A stretch of DNA of 53,813 nt from Marinibacterium sp. (GCA_025800215.1 JAOXSC010000060.1:1-53813); one strand, 5' to 3'. Positions 36,001 to 44,354 are shown, numbered from the stretch's first letter. Numbers and translations: made by a program. The notes: a model not told the origin generated them from the sequence alone.

Positions 36001-37799
36001 ACGCGCTTGAGGTCACCGAAACCGCTCAGGGCGTTGTCTTTGCCGTGCCGTCGAACAACCAGACGCTGACCCTGGCGGGGATCACGCTGGCCGATCTGTC
36101 GGCGGCGAACTTCACCATCCAGGACGACACCGCAGCGGCCGAGATCATGGGCCTGATCGGTTCGGGTCATGGCGATGGCGGACATGGTGACGGCGATGGC
36201 GACACCGGAAATGGCGACACTGGCAATGGCGATGGTCACGGTGATGGTGGCCATGGCGATGGTGGCGACGGAGACGGGGACGGGGACGGACATGGGGGCC
36301 ACACCCACATGCACGTCACCGTGGGCTACGGCACCGGCCAGCAGGTGGTCGACGGCTTCATGCCCGCCATGGGCGACGTGATCGAGATCGAAGCGGATGT
36401 GACCGCCGAAGACTTCATCATCTTCGAAGAATCCGGCGACACCTATGGTCAGACCGTGCGCATCGGCATCACCGTGGGCGACGTGGTCTATCAGACCATC
36501 CTGACGGGCTTTGGTCTGGATGATCTGAGCGTCGCCAACTTCTCGGCCGACAACCAGCTGGTGCTGAACGAAATCGCGAATGCGATCGGTCAGGTGATCG
36601 TGACGCCTGCCGAAGGCGGCTATACGCTCAGCTATGACAGCGACGGGTCGAACCCGGCGGAGATCACCGGGTCCAGCGATCTGGGCGGTGTGATCTACCG
36701 GGCTGATACCAATGCCGATGACATCACCGGCTTTGATCCGGCGGCGGATGTGCTCGATTTCGGTGGCACATCGGTGCATGGGATGATCGTGACCAAGTCG
36801 CTGGCTGGTGAGATCGTCATCGACAGCCCCTGGTCGGATGCCGCACAGATCGTGCAGGGTGTGACCTATCAGGATGTCACCATCGACAGCTTTGGCGTGG
36901 TCGGGAACGAACATTTCCGCCAGGACATGGGTGGCGTGGTGTCGTGGGAACAGGGCGTCGGCCCGCGCGAGGCGGATACGATCTATATCCGCAGCCATGA
37001 ATATGGCCGCGCCGAGACCATCGACAATTTCGATCCGACCTCGATGAAGATCAGCTTCCTCTACTTCGGCACCCGCGAACGCCTGAGCGTCGAGGATACC
37101 GAAGACGGGCTTGAGATCTCGTCGCTGCCGAGCGGTCAGAGCTTTACCTTTACCGGGGTGGCCAAGGCCGATCTGATCCCCGGCATGGTCGAGTTCCACT
37201 TTGACCAGGTGATGGAAGACAACCTTGAGACACCGTTCGGCTTTGACCAGAACGATGTGACGCTGGTGGATCGCACCGCGCTGCTGACGCCCGAGGCGCC
37301 CGCAGGCCAGACCACCGATGGCTTCCAGACCCGCACCGGCGACATGACCGGCAGCATCTACGAAGGTGATGGCGGCAACACGGGTGGTGACACCGGTGGC
37401 GATACGGGTGGCAACACCGGTGGTAACACGGGCGGTAACACGGGCGGCAATACTGGCGGCGGGTCCGATGGGGACACCGTTGTTCTCGGGGCCGGGGTCG
37501 ACAGTGTCGACATCAACTGGAACTGGGGAGCCCAGACCCGTGTCGAAGGGTTCGACGTGGCCGAAGACGTGTTCGATTTCAACGCGCTGAGCGGCGCGCA
37601 GGTTGCGGTGCGCGAAGCCGATGGCAACCTTGAGATCGAAGTGCTCGGCAATGGCGGCAACGTGACCACCTTTGTCGGGGTTCAGGCCGAAGACCTTGGC
37701 CGCGCCAACCTGGTCGCGGATGCCAATAACGGGATCCTTGACGATGACAGTTTGCTGATCACGCAACTCACGGAACTCGGGTTCGACCCGTTCGCGTGA
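33003..37799 (+). CDS. Giant multimodular GH18 chitinase with lysozyme-like N-terminal domain
   Basis: The 1598-residue acidic protein has no Sec signal. An N-terminal domain (about 1-235) carries [11 protein letters not shown] and [18 protein letters not shown], which recall lysozyme/transglycosylase-like folds. GH18 spans about 428-822, with VGGW and the catalytic DGVDLDWE (Asp564, Asp567, Asp569, Glu571). Related beta-rich modules (VVVTWNYG...[13 protein letters not shown] type) lie near 276-360, 969-1053, 1103-1200 and 1493-1598, with two more divergent ones in 1200-1455. Low-complexity linkers join them. Size, acidity and lack of a signal suggest type I-like secretion and a role in chitin breakdown. 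The ATG at 33003 with GGGGA upstream is chosen over a TTG at 32982. Confidence 0.85.
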   Translation: MSNGSFDNFLSALLAFESGWDRDRYAQGIIQDWQLDQWAGGPVTDFFPGYSSWGALTDAEWETMSYRSMNSLGFVGFQFGEALLIDLGYYDDDQFYGNGAATNTWDGTWTGKNGVTSLEEFMTKDAQSVAIREAFGFNLDIIENGLNNAGQSLSDFIGQTTSYSDGAGGTVTVELTLTGILAAAHLRGAYGTLNLLLNGAVSTDENGTSILRYVDQFGGYDSPSVAEMITYYEDRLTGDEGLNNPGDTGGDTGGDTGGAASGDALDNAAITKANADVVVTWNYGADTVITDYDPSADTLFFDWFSADDLAFSESGGSLVITIASNAQTITLQGVGLADLQASNINMLDASARAELSALMGDTGGDTGNGDTGGDTGNGDTGGDTGNGDTGGDTGNGDTGGDTGNGDTGGDTGNGDTGGDTGGGSGVPADAPIVAAYFPEWGIYGRDYNIADVPAEQLTHLIYAFAKIDGNNEISLFDSYAAVDKAFSDEDSVDGVADSWTDQDLRGNFNQIAELKEANPHLKSLIAVGGWTLSGNFSTMAATEEGRETFAASVKTFLTDYPMFDGVDLDWEYPGGGGLGSNAVSPQDGANYALLVEDIRAKLNELEAETGRSYEISIAAPAGHDKVENFNLAGLEPNVDFFNMMAYDFYGAWQNTTGHQAGMFDLTGNRYDITSALDQYLADGVPADKIVLGAPMYTRGWKDVDATGPEDAWNKASGGAAPGTFEAGVYDYKDLLAKVQDPNSGWKLYYDDEAQAAFVWNAEEKIFSSIETPETISLKSEWAQANGLGGMMFWDLSNDAVGDAESLLKAASDSWFKGMSFDEISAASALEWDAIFGGDGIVKPIAEADTPVIDLDGDGDGDGDGDTGNGDGDTGNGDGDNGSGDGDTGSGDGDTSNGDGDTGNGDGDTGNGDGDTGNGDGDTGSGDGDTGNGDGDTGSGDGDTGSGDTGGNTGGATGNGTAGVTKDTADVVVTWAWGSQTVISDFDPASDTIFVDWIGADALEVTETAQGVVFAVPSNNQTLTLAGITLADLSAANFTIQDDTAAAEIMGLIGSGHGDGGHGDGDGDTGNGDTGNGDGHGDGGHGDGGDGDGDGDGHGGHTHMHVTVGYGTGQQVVDGFMPAMGDVIEIEADVTAEDFIIFEESGDTYGQTVRIGITVGDVVYQTILTGFGLDDLSVANFSADNQLVLNEIANAIGQVIVTPAEGGYTLSYDSDGSNPAEITGSSDLGGVIYRADTNADDITGFDPAADVLDFGGTSVHGMIVTKSLAGEIVIDSPWSDAAQIVQGVTYQDVTIDSFGVVGNEHFRQDMGGVVSWEQGVGPREADTIYIRSHEYGRAETIDNFDPTSMKISFLYFGTRERLSVEDTEDGLEISSLPSGQSFTFTGVAKADLIPGMVEFHFDQVMEDNLETPFGFDQNDVTLVDRTALLTPEAPAGQTTDGFQTRTGDMTGSIYEGDGGNTGGDTGGDTGGNTGGNTGGNTGGNTGGGSDGDTVVLGAGVDSVDINWNWGAQTRVEGFDVAEDVFDFNALSGAQVAVREADGNLEIEVLGNGGNVTTFVGVQAEDLGRANLVADANNGILDDDSLLITQLTELGFDPFA
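34080..34268 (+). repeat. 27-bp coding tandem repeat, about seven units (GDTGGDTGN)
   Basis: The unit encodes GDTGGDTGN and joins the first beta module to the GH18 domain. The copies differ only by synonymous third-base changes (GGC/GGT, ACC/ACA/ACG), so the protein repeat is kept. It is an in-frame linker, not a CRISPR. Confidence 0.92.
35592..35845 (+). repeat. 21-bp coding tandem repeat, about twelve units (GDGDTGN/S)
   Basis: The unit encodes GDGDTGN or GDGDTGS and separates GH18 from the second beta module. It has a different period and composition from the first linker, and many Asp at regular spacing. It could bind calcium outside the cell as RTX-like repeats do, though the RTX nonapeptide is not present. 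Confidence 0.9.
36163..36310 (+). repeat. His/Asp/Gly-rich coding linker
   Basis: The segment encodes repeats of [13 protein letters not shown] type followed by GHGGHTHMH. It contains ten His residues among Asp and Gly. The composition suggests possible transition-metal or calcium binding. It lies between the second and third beta modules of the giant protein. Confidence 0.85.
37369..37470 (+). repeat. 12-bp coding tandem repeat (GGNT/GGDT)
   Basis: GGNT and GGDT units form the last linker, before the C-terminal beta module of the giant protein. Third-base changes vary between the copies. Confidence 0.88.
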
Positions 37800-37808
37800 C
37801 AGCACAAA

Positions 37809-37840
37809 GCCGGGGCGGTGCGCCGCCCCGGCGCTTTCTT
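37809..37840 (+). terminator. Rho-independent-like terminator after the chitinase gene
   Basis: The arms GCCGGGGCGG and CCGCCCCGGC form a perfect 10-bp stem with a TGCG loop, followed by GCTTTCTTT. It begins 10 bases after the stop codon. Confidence 0.88.
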
Positions 37841-37857
37841 TGAAACAGTCTGTTTCA
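37841..37857. promoter_or_regulatory. Remote copy of the TGAAAC palindrome at the 3' end of the minus-strand operon
   Basis: TGAAACAGTCTGTTTCA is a perfect palindrome with 7-base arms and a 3-base spacer. It overlaps the stop codon of the aminotransferase gene. The same arms occur in the promoter region at 42358-42373, 4.5 kb away at the other end of the operon. It may be an auxiliary operator for DNA looping or a roadblock site. Fourteen fixed bases are not expected by chance in a window of this size. Confidence 0.65.
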
Positions 37858-39183
37858 GGTTTTGGGCAGGGCCGCCGTGATGGCGGTATCCAGCTTGTCC
37901 ACCAGTTCCCCGATCTGATCGTCGCTCAGGATAAAGGGCGGGGCCAGCAGCACGTGATCGCCCAGCCTGCCATCGCGCGTGCCGCTCATGGGATAACAGA
38001 TCAACCCGGCCTCGAACGCGGCCGCCTTGATCCCGGCCGCAAGGGCCAGTGCGGGATCAAAGGGCTGCCTGGTCGTTCTGTGTTCCACCAGCTCCAGACC
38101 CAGGAACATCCCGCGCCCGCGAATATCGCCGACATGGGGATGCTGGCCGAACCGGTCCGTCAGCGCCTGTTGCAGCCGCGCGCCCTGATCGGCTGCGCGC
38201 CGCACCAGCCCCTGGTCCAGCAGCTTGGTGACCACCGCCAGCCCCGCAGCGGCGGCCACGGGGTGGCCCAGATAGGTGTGCCCGTGCTGGAAAAACCCGC
38301 TGCCCGCGCGGATCGTGTCATAGATCCGGCCGGTGCACAGCATGGCGCCGATGGGCTGGTAACCCGCGCCCAGGCCTTTGGCGATACAGGCAATATCGGG
38401 CGCGATCCCGTCTGCTTCGCACGCGAACAGATGGCCGGTGCGGCCCATCCCGCACATGACTTCGTCCAGGATCAGCAGCACGCCATAGCGGTCGCAGATT
38501 TCGCGGATGCGCTTGAAATAGCCGGGGGCGGCGGGCACCGCGCCCATGGTGGCCCCCACCACCGGTTCGGCGATAAAGGCCATCACGCTGTCGGGGCCCA
38601 GACGCAGGATTTCATCTTCCAGCTCTTGTGCTGCGCGCGCGCCATAGTCCTGTGCGCTCTCGCCTTCGGCGCGCAGCAGATAGTCATAGCAGGGGGCGAT
38701 GTGGCTGACCTCGATCAGCAGGGGGGAAAACTGCGCCCGGCGCCAGGCGTTTCCCCCGGCGGCCAGCGCACCCAGCGTGTTGCCGTGATAGCTTTGGCGG
38801 CGGGCGATCAGGTGGCGGCGCTGCGGCTCGGCGCGCTCTACATGGTACTGGCGGGCCAGCTTGATCGCGGCCTCGGTCGCTTCTGAGCCGCCGGACACCA
38901 GATAGACCCGGTCCAGATCGCCCGGCGCATGGGCGACCAGCAGATCGGCCAGCGCTTCGGCCGGGGCCGAGGTGAAGAACCCGGTATGGGCAAAGGCCAG
39001 ATCCCCCACCTGCGCCTGCACGGCGGCGATGATGTCTTCATCGCCATGGCCCAGGCAGGACACCGCCGCCCCGCCCGATGCGTCGAGATAGGATTTCCCT
39101 GTTTCATCATAAAGATAGCACCCCTGGCCGCGCACGGCTTTGGGTGGGGCTTTGCGGCTGTGGCGGGGGAAGATGTGGCTCAT
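37855..39183 (-). CDS. Class III pyridoxal-phosphate aminotransferase
   Basis: The 442-residue protein has the GSEATEAAIKLARQYH phosphate-binding region, SYHGNTLGAL, LILDEVMCGMGRTG (Asp240) and the PLP Lys269 in IAKGLGAGYQP. This is the omega-amino-acid aminotransferase fold (beta-alanine, taurine, GABA and similar amines with pyruvate or 2-oxoglutarate). Its start overlaps the stop of the BKACE gene by 4 bp. The position after BKACE suggests it makes or uses a beta-keto acid; the true substrate is unknown. Confidence 0.92.
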   Translation of the reverse strand: MSHIFPRHSRKAPPKAVRGQGCYLYDETGKSYLDASGGAAVSCLGHGDEDIIAAVQAQVGDLAFAHTGFFTSAPAEALADLLVAHAPGDLDRVYLVSGGSEATEAAIKLARQYHVERAEPQRRHLIARRQSYHGNTLGALAAGGNAWRRAQFSPLLIEVSHIAPCYDYLLRAEGESAQDYGARAAQELEDEILRLGPDSVMAFIAEPVVGATMGAVPAAPGYFKRIREICDRYGVLLILDEVMCGMGRTGHLFACEADGIAPDIACIAKGLGAGYQPIGAMLCTGRIYDTIRAGSGFFQHGHTYLGHPVAAAAGLAVVTKLLDQGLVRRAADQGARLQQALTDRFGQHPHVGDIRGRGMFLGLELVEHRTTRQPFDPALALAAGIKAAAFEAGLICYPMSGTRDGRLGDHVLLAPPFILSDDQIGELVDKLDTAITAALPKT

Positions 39184-39929
39184 GCTTGATCTCCTTGGGG
39201 CAGCGACGCGATCAGGGCGCGCACCGATGCGGCATTGTCGGGCCAGGCGGCACCGGTGGCATCGGTCCGGCTGTTTTCGAACCCGACACGCATGCCGCCG
39301 CCCTTGGCATGGGCCGCGCGCAGGCAGGCATGTTCGGTGGGGCCAAAGGCGCACAGCATCCAGTTTGCGACACGCGGCAGGGCGGTCAGAAACGCAGGCA
39401 GCGCGGCAGGGTCCGATGGCAGCCCGTCGTCATAGCGACCCAGGACAAGGATCACGCTTTGCGGGGTGGCCGGAATCAGGCCCGCGCGCTGCCAGTCGCT
39501 CAGAAGGACAGCGTCGTCGGTGCTGTAAAGGATGTGCTGGACCTGCGTGCCCATCTCGGCGCAGGCGGCATAGGCCTTGGCGGCGATCGTCGGGTCACGG
39601 GCCATTTCGCGGATCGACACGCTGGCCCAGAGCGGCTGCACCCGCGTCAGGCACGCATATTGCTCAGCCGGATCAAAGCGCCCTGCGGATTCGGTGGTGA
39701 TCTGAACCGGCAGGCCCGGCAGCGTGTCCGACAGCGCGTCGAGCGTGGCGCGGTAGCGCCCGGCATCCAGGCTGTGCTGCCCGTCGGCATCGCGCACGTG
39801 CAGATGCAGCGCCTCGGCCCCGGCGGCGCGGCAGGCGGCGGCGGTCGCGACGGTTTCGTCCAGCGTGATGGGCAGGGCAGGGTGATCCGCCTTGCCTGCC
39901 CGCGCGCCGTTGGGGGCGACCATGATCAT
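39180..39929 (-). CDS. BKACE family beta-keto acid cleavage enzyme (DUF849)
   Basis: The 249-residue TIM-barrel protein starts APNGARAGKADHPALPIT and has LHLHVRD (metal-binding His42 and His44), QITTESAGRF and a GFENS segment with Glu218, the usual zinc site. BKACE enzymes condense a beta-keto acid with acetyl-CoA to give acetoacetate and a new CoA ester. It is somewhat shorter than the ~270-300 usual for the family. It overlaps both neighbours by 4 bp, so it is tightly coupled to the dehydrogenase and the aminotransferase. Confidence 0.88.
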   Translation of the reverse strand: MIMVAPNGARAGKADHPALPITLDETVATAAACRAAGAEALHLHVRDADGQHSLDAGRYRATLDALSDTLPGLPVQITTESAGRFDPAEQYACLTRVQPLWASVSIREMARDPTIAAKAYAACAEMGTQVQHILYSTDDAVLLSDWQRAGLIPATPQSVILVLGRYDDGLPSDPAALPAFLTALPRVANWMLCAFGPTEHACLRAAHAKGGGMRVGFENSRTDATGAAWPDNAASVRALIASLPQGDQA

Positions 39930-42331
39930 TTGCGCGGTCCTTTCATGCGGGTGCCTTCGGGGTCAAAAAGCGGGCCTGTCACCAGCGTGGCGTCCCACAG
40001 GGTGCGGGCGATATCGACCTGTACCTTGGTGCCGCCGCGCTGCGGGGCGTCCAGCATGCCAAGCGCCACCGGCGCGCCGACGCGATACCCGAACGCGGCG
40101 GATGTTGTGTGTCCGATGATCTGGCCATCAAGATATATGGGTTCGTGGCCCAATGGCACCGCCGCCACATCGTCAAATCGCAGCGACAGGATGCGTGGCC
40201 TGTCGCCGCGCGCGCGGGCCGCGTCGATTGCGCCCGCGCCGATATAGCCGCCCGACCGGCGCAGCGCGAACCCAAGGCCCGCAGTGATCGGCGTGGTGTC
40301 GGCGTCCAGCTCGTGCCCCATGGCGCAGAACCCTTTTTCGATCCGCATCGCGCTTTGGGCATAAAGCCCCGCAGGCACAGCGCCCGCCGCCCGCAACGCG
40401 GCAAAGATCGCGGGGGCGTTTTCGGATCGGCAGGTGATTTCCCACCCCGCTTCGCCCACATAGGACAGCCGCGCGGCGCGCACATGTTTGCCCGCGATAT
40501 GGGCGGGGCCGACCTGGAAATACCCCAGATCATTCAGCTCGGGCGCGCCGGTTTCGGCCACGATCCGCGCCGCGTCCGGGCCCATCAGCCCCAGCACCGC
40601 ATAGGTTTCGGTGCTGTCGGTCAGCGTCACGTCGAACCCGTCGGCCTGCGCGCGCAGCCAGGCCAGATCATGGCGGATCGCGGTGGTGCCCACAAACAGC
40701 CGATACTGGTCCGGTGCGATCCTCTGGGCGGTCAGGTCCGACAGGAAGGTGCCTGTGGGGCCGAGCATCGCGCTGTAGATCACCGATCCGGGCGCGCGGT
40801 CCATCTGACCCGCGCAGGTCCTGAGCAGGAAGGCTTCGGCCTGTGGGCCCTGCACGTCGATCTTGCCAAAGGACGACGCGTCAAAGATCGCCGCGCCGCG
40901 ATGCGCGGCCATGACCTCGGCCCCGACCTGATCGAACCAGTCGGGCCGGTCGAACCGCAGCACCGGCGGGTTGGGCTGACCAAAGTACAGGGGTCTTTCC
41001 CAGCCGAAGACCTGGTCGAACTGCGCCCCGGCGGCGCGGTGTTCGGCATCCAGCGGCAGCAGGCGCAGGTTGCGCGCGCTGCGCAGCTGTTTGCCGGGAT
41101 AGGCGATGTCGTAATGCGTGCCCAAGATTTCGGGCGCCCGTGCCATCAGGTGATCGAGCGAATTGAACACAGGGGCAAAGCGCTTGGCGTCCGCTTCGCT
41201 CAGGTCATAGGCGGTGCGGCCATGGACGATGCAATGCGCCAGGTTCATCCCCGCCCCGCCGCCCGACGCGATGCCCACCGAATTCATCCCACAGCCAAGA
41301 AACAACCCGCGTGTGTCCGCCGTTTCGCCCAGCATGAAGGCGTTGTCGGGGGTAAAGCTTTCGGGTCCGTTCAGCAGCATCTTGACCTGCGCGGTTTCCA
41401 GCGCGGGCAGCCGGTGCAGCGCGCCCTGCATCATCGGTTCGAAATGATCCCAGTCTTCGGGCAGCAGCTGAAAGGCAAAATCAGGGCCCAGACGGTCGGG
41501 ATGGATGGCTTTGCCCATGGGTTCGAAACAGCCCACCAGCAGCCCGCCGCTGTCGTCGCGGATATAGAGGTGATTGTCGTGATCGCTGAGCGTCGGCATG
41601 TTGCCGGTGATGCCGTCCACCGGTTTGGTCAGCAGATAGAAATGCTCGCACGCGGCCAGCGGCACATCCGCCCCGGCCATCGCCCCCAGATCCCGCGACC
41701 AGAGCCCGGCACACAGCGCCACCGCCTCGCAGGCAATCACCCCTTGGGTGGTTTCGACGCCGCAAATGCGCCCGTTCCGAGTCAGAATGCCGGTGACACC
41801 GGTCTGTTCAAAGATCCGCGCGCCCAAGCCCCGCGCCGCCTTGACCAGGGCCGCACAGACATCCGATGGCGACACCCGCCCGTCATCGGGCGACCAGACC
41901 GCGCCCAGCACGTCCGCGCCGTTCATCAGCGGCCAGATCTCTTGCGCTTCGCCTGCGCTGACCGACCGGGCATTGACGCCATAGGCGTGGGCCAGCGCCT
42001 CTTGCCGGTGGATATGGGTCAGCCGGTCGGGACTGGTGGCCAGCGACAGCGATCCTTTCTGGATCCAGCCCACCGACTGGCCGGTTTCCTGTTCCAGCCG
42101 GCTATAGAGATCCACCGAATAGCGGATCATGCGCGTCAGGTTGCGCGAATGGCGCAGCGCGCGCACCTGCGCGGCCGAATGCCAGGTGGTGCCGGATGTC
42201 AGAGCGTTGCGTTCAAGCAGCACCGCATCATGCACGCCCATCTTGGCCAGATGATACAGGGTCGAACAGCCCATGATGCCACCGCCGATCACGACGGATG
42301 ACGCATGCCGGGGCAGGGGGGACTCGGGCAT
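39926..42331 (-). CDS. FAD-dependent oxidoreductase fused to GcvT domain (dimethylglycine/sarcosine dehydrogenase family)
   Basis: The 801-residue protein has an N-terminal FAD domain (VVIGGGIMG) with TSGTTWHSA, whose His51 corresponds to the covalent FAD-linking His of dimethylglycine dehydrogenase. A GcvT-like folate domain follows from about residue 400, with SYVGEAGWEITC and a C-terminal GcvT barrel. Such enzymes remove N-methyl groups and pass the carbon to tetrahydrofolate. The AGL following TWH in classical members is replaced by SAQ, so the substrate may differ. It is the first gene of the minus operon, facing the RpiR regulator. Confidence 0.9.
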   Translation of the reverse strand: MPESPLPRHASSVVIGGGIMGCSTLYHLAKMGVHDAVLLERNALTSGTTWHSAAQVRALRHSRNLTRMIRYSVDLYSRLEQETGQSVGWIQKGSLSLATSPDRLTHIHRQEALAHAYGVNARSVSAGEAQEIWPLMNGADVLGAVWSPDDGRVSPSDVCAALVKAARGLGARIFEQTGVTGILTRNGRICGVETTQGVIACEAVALCAGLWSRDLGAMAGADVPLAACEHFYLLTKPVDGITGNMPTLSDHDNHLYIRDDSGGLLVGCFEPMGKAIHPDRLGPDFAFQLLPEDWDHFEPMMQGALHRLPALETAQVKMLLNGPESFTPDNAFMLGETADTRGLFLGCGMNSVGIASGGGAGMNLAHCIVHGRTAYDLSEADAKRFAPVFNSLDHLMARAPEILGTHYDIAYPGKQLRSARNLRLLPLDAEHRAAGAQFDQVFGWERPLYFGQPNPPVLRFDRPDWFDQVGAEVMAAHRGAAIFDASSFGKIDVQGPQAEAFLLRTCAGQMDRAPGSVIYSAMLGPTGTFLSDLTAQRIAPDQYRLFVGTTAIRHDLAWLRAQADGFDVTLTDSTETYAVLGLMGPDAARIVAETGAPELNDLGYFQVGPAHIAGKHVRAARLSYVGEAGWEITCRSENAPAIFAALRAAGAVPAGLYAQSAMRIEKGFCAMGHELDADTTPITAGLGFALRRSGGYIGAGAIDAARARGDRPRILSLRFDDVAAVPLGHEPIYLDGQIIGHTTSAAFGYRVGAPVALGMLDAPQRGGTKVQVDIARTLWDATLVTGPLFDPEGTRMKGPRK

Positions 42332-42357
42332 GGGATTCTCCGCTGGTTTGGCGTGAC

Positions 42358-42373
42358 TGAAACAGATGTTTCA
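42358..42373. promoter_or_regulatory. Palindromic operator 1 (RpiR-type) in the divergent promoter region
   Basis: TGAAACAGATGTTTCA has perfect 7-base arms. It lies 26 bases upstream of the dehydrogenase start and just left of the TTGACA -35 box of the regulator. RpiR proteins bind palindromes as dimers, so the adjacent regulator is the obvious candidate. Confidence 0.75.
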
Positions 42374-42377
42374 TTGG

Positions 42378-42406
42378 TTGACAATTGGGAAAACGATTGA
42401 AACACT
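42378..42406 (+). promoter_or_regulatory. Candidate promoter of the RpiR regulator
   Basis: TTGACA at 42378-42383 is a perfect -35 box. With a 17-base spacer the -10 would be a weak AACACT at 42401-42406, inside operator 2. A repressor bound there would block transcription. Confidence 0.5.
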
Positions 42407-42414
42407 CCGTTTCA
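42398..42414. promoter_or_regulatory. Palindromic operator 2 (RpiR-type), over the regulator's -10 region
   Basis: TGAAACACTCCGTTTCA has 6-base perfect arms in the same TGAAAC/GTTTCA pattern as operator 1. The two centres are about 40 bases apart, close to four helical turns. It is 16 bases upstream of the regulator's GTG start. Confidence 0.72.
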
Positions 42415-42430
42415 TCCAAAGGGGGATTCT

Positions 42431-43306
42431 GTGACAGCGGCGGCGTCGATCGAAGATCGCATCAGCGTGCATTACCCAAAGTTGAGCGCCAAGCTGCGCC
42501 TGGCGGCTGACTACGTGGCCAACCACCCGGTCGAGCTGGCCACCCGGTCCTTGCGATCGGTGGCGCAGACCAGCGGTGTCTCCCCGGCGACGTTTTCGCG
42601 GCTGGCGCGGGCCCTGGGCTTCGAAGATTACGAACAGATGCGCGAATCCGGTCGTCTGGCCGTGGGCGAAAAGCTGGTGCCCTTTTCCGAACGCGCCCGC
42701 AGCCTTCAGGCAGCAGGGCAGGGGCTGGGCGCGATGAGCTTTCTGCATCAGCAGGCCGTCGCGGGCGGGGCCAATATCGCCTATCTGGAACAGAACATGT
42801 CGCCTGAACGGCTGGATGCGGCGGTGGATGCGCTGGACCGGGCCAAACGGGTGCTGCTGGTGGCGTCGCGCGGATCGGCCGGGATCCTGGATTACATGTG
42901 CTATCAGGCGCAGTGGTTCCGCAATGGCTGGGACATTGCCGGGCGCAGCGGCGGGTCGATGGCGGCCACTCTGTCGCGGATGGGGCCGGGGGATGTGGTG
43001 CTGGTGCTGGTCAAGACACCCTATGCACGCCGCTCGATCGCGGCGCTGCGCATGGCGCATGAGATCGGGCTGACGACGATCGTGCTGACCGACAGCCACA
43101 GTTCGCCCGCGATCCCGTTTGCCGATCACGGCTTTGTCGTACCCAGCGACACCCCGAATTTCTTTTCATCTTATGTGGCCACGCTGGTTCTGCTTGACAC
43201 GATGATCAGCAGTCTTCTTAACCGCGCAGGTGACGAAGCGGAAACACGCATTCGAAAAATCGAAGAACAGATCAGCCAGCTGGGCGAAAACTGGTCCGAA
43301 GGCTGA
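42431..43306 (+). CDS. MurR/RpiR family transcriptional regulator (HTH + SIS domain)
   Basis: The 291-residue protein has the RpiR helix-turn-helix in residues 20-75 (YVANHPVELATRSLRSVAQ, SPATFSRLARALGFEDYEQM). A SIS sugar-phosphate-type effector domain follows (VLLVASRGSAGILDYM, PGDVVLVLVKTPYARRSI). The start is GTG at 42431 with a strong AAAGGGGG ribosome binding site. It is divergent from the dehydrogenase-BKACE-aminotransferase operon and upstream of the TAXI-TRAP genes, so it most likely controls uptake and breakdown together. Confidence 0.92.
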   Translation: MTAAASIEDRISVHYPKLSAKLRLAADYVANHPVELATRSLRSVAQTSGVSPATFSRLARALGFEDYEQMRESGRLAVGEKLVPFSERARSLQAAGQGLGAMSFLHQQAVAGGANIAYLEQNMSPERLDAAVDALDRAKRVLLVASRGSAGILDYMCYQAQWFRNGWDIAGRSGGSMAATLSRMGPGDVVLVLVKTPYARRSIAALRMAHEIGLTTIVLTDSHSSPAIPFADHGFVVPSDTPNFFSSYVATLVLLDTMISSLLNRAGDEAETRIRKIEEQISQLGENWSEG

Positions 43307-43341
43307 TTGACATCACCAAGTTTGCAACGAGGGAGAAAACA

Positions 43342-44310
43342 ATGTTTGCAAATAAAAAGATGGCCGGTGTGCTGGTAGCTGCCGGTCTTGCCGTCGGTGG
43401 GGCAGCGCAGGCTGACCAGACCTTTATCACCATCGGCACCGGCGGTGTGACGGGCGTGTACTACCCCACCGGTGGCGCGATCTGCCGTCTGGTGAACAAG
43501 GGCCGCAAGGAACACAACACGCGCTGCTCGGTCGAATCCACCGGCGGTTCGGTATACAACACCCGCACCATCCGCGAAGGCGAGCTGGATTTCGGCGTGG
43601 TCCAGTCGGACGTGCAATCGGCTGCGATGGAAGGTGTGCGCGCCTTTGACGGCGACGAGCCCTATGGCGATCTGCGCGCGGTCTTCTCGGTTCACCCCGA
43701 GCCGATGCACGTGATGGTGCGCGCCGATTCCGGCATTGAAAGCGTTGCCGACATGAAGGGCAAGCGCGTCAACATCGGCAACCCCGGCTCGGGCACCCGC
43801 GTTCTGGCCGACGTGCTGATGGAAGCCGCTGGCGTCACGCCTGACGATTTCTCGCTCGCAGCCGAGCTGAAATCGTCCGAGCAGGCCGCAGCGCTCTGCG
43901 ACGGCAAGATCGACGCGGCAATCTGGGCCGCTGGCCTGCCCAACGGCTCGTCGATGGAAGCCACATCGACCTGCGACATCAAACTGCTGGACCTGACCAC
44001 ATCGGGCATGGACACCGTGCTGGCCGAAAACCCGGCCTATGCCGCCGCGACCATTCCGGGCGGCATGTATCCGGGCAACGACGCCGATGTGGCATCCTGG
44101 GGCCCCAAAGCGACCTTTGTGACCGACGCCAACACCTCGGATGACGTGGTCTATGTGCTGGTCAAGGCCGTCTTTGAAAACTTCGACGACTTCAAGAAAC
44201 TGCACCCCGCCTTTGGTCGCCTGACCGAAGAAGAGATGATCAACGACGGCCTCAGCGCGCCGCTGCATCCGGGTGCCGAGAAGTACTACCAAGAGCGTGG
44301 CTGGAAATAA
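43342..44310 (+). CDS. TAXI family TRAP transporter solute-binding protein
   Basis: The 322-residue protein has a signal peptide (cleavage likely after GGAAQA) and the TAXI signatures FITIGTGGVTGVYYPTGGAIC, ESTGGSVYNTR and LRAVFSVHPEPMHVMV. TAXI proteins bind solutes such as 2-oxoglutarate or glutamate for a fused TRAP permease. It lies 35 bases after the RpiR gene and before the permease, with a hairpin in between. The ligand is unknown; the neighbouring enzymes suggest an amino or methylamino acid. Confidence 0.95.
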   Translation: MFANKKMAGVLVAAGLAVGGAAQADQTFITIGTGGVTGVYYPTGGAICRLVNKGRKEHNTRCSVESTGGSVYNTRTIREGELDFGVVQSDVQSAAMEGVRAFDGDEPYGDLRAVFSVHPEPMHVMVRADSGIESVADMKGKRVNIGNPGSGTRVLADVLMEAAGVTPDDFSLAAELKSSEQAAALCDGKIDAAIWAAGLPNGSSMEATSTCDIKLLDLTTSGMDTVLAENPAYAAATIPGGMYPGNDADVASWGPKATFVTDANTSDDVVYVLVKAVFENFDDFKKLHPAFGRLTEEEMINDGLSAPLHPGAEKYYQERGWK

Positions 44311-44332
44311 GCCGCCTCTGAGACATCAACGG

Positions 44333-44354
44333 ATCGGGCCCTGCGGGGCCCGAT
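44333..44354 (+). promoter_or_regulatory. Stem-loop between binding-protein and permease genes
   Basis: The arms ATCGGGCCC and GGGCCCGAT form a perfect 9-bp stem with a TGCG loop and only a short T tract after it. It probably lets a fraction of transcripts stop or be stabilised, so that more binding protein than permease is made. Confidence 0.72.

Noticed and set aside
39926-42331. Glycine cleavage system T protein or DMSP demethylase DmdA
   Set aside because: The GcvT domain is fused to a FAD dehydrogenase of about 400 residues, whereas GcvT and DmdA are stand-alone proteins.
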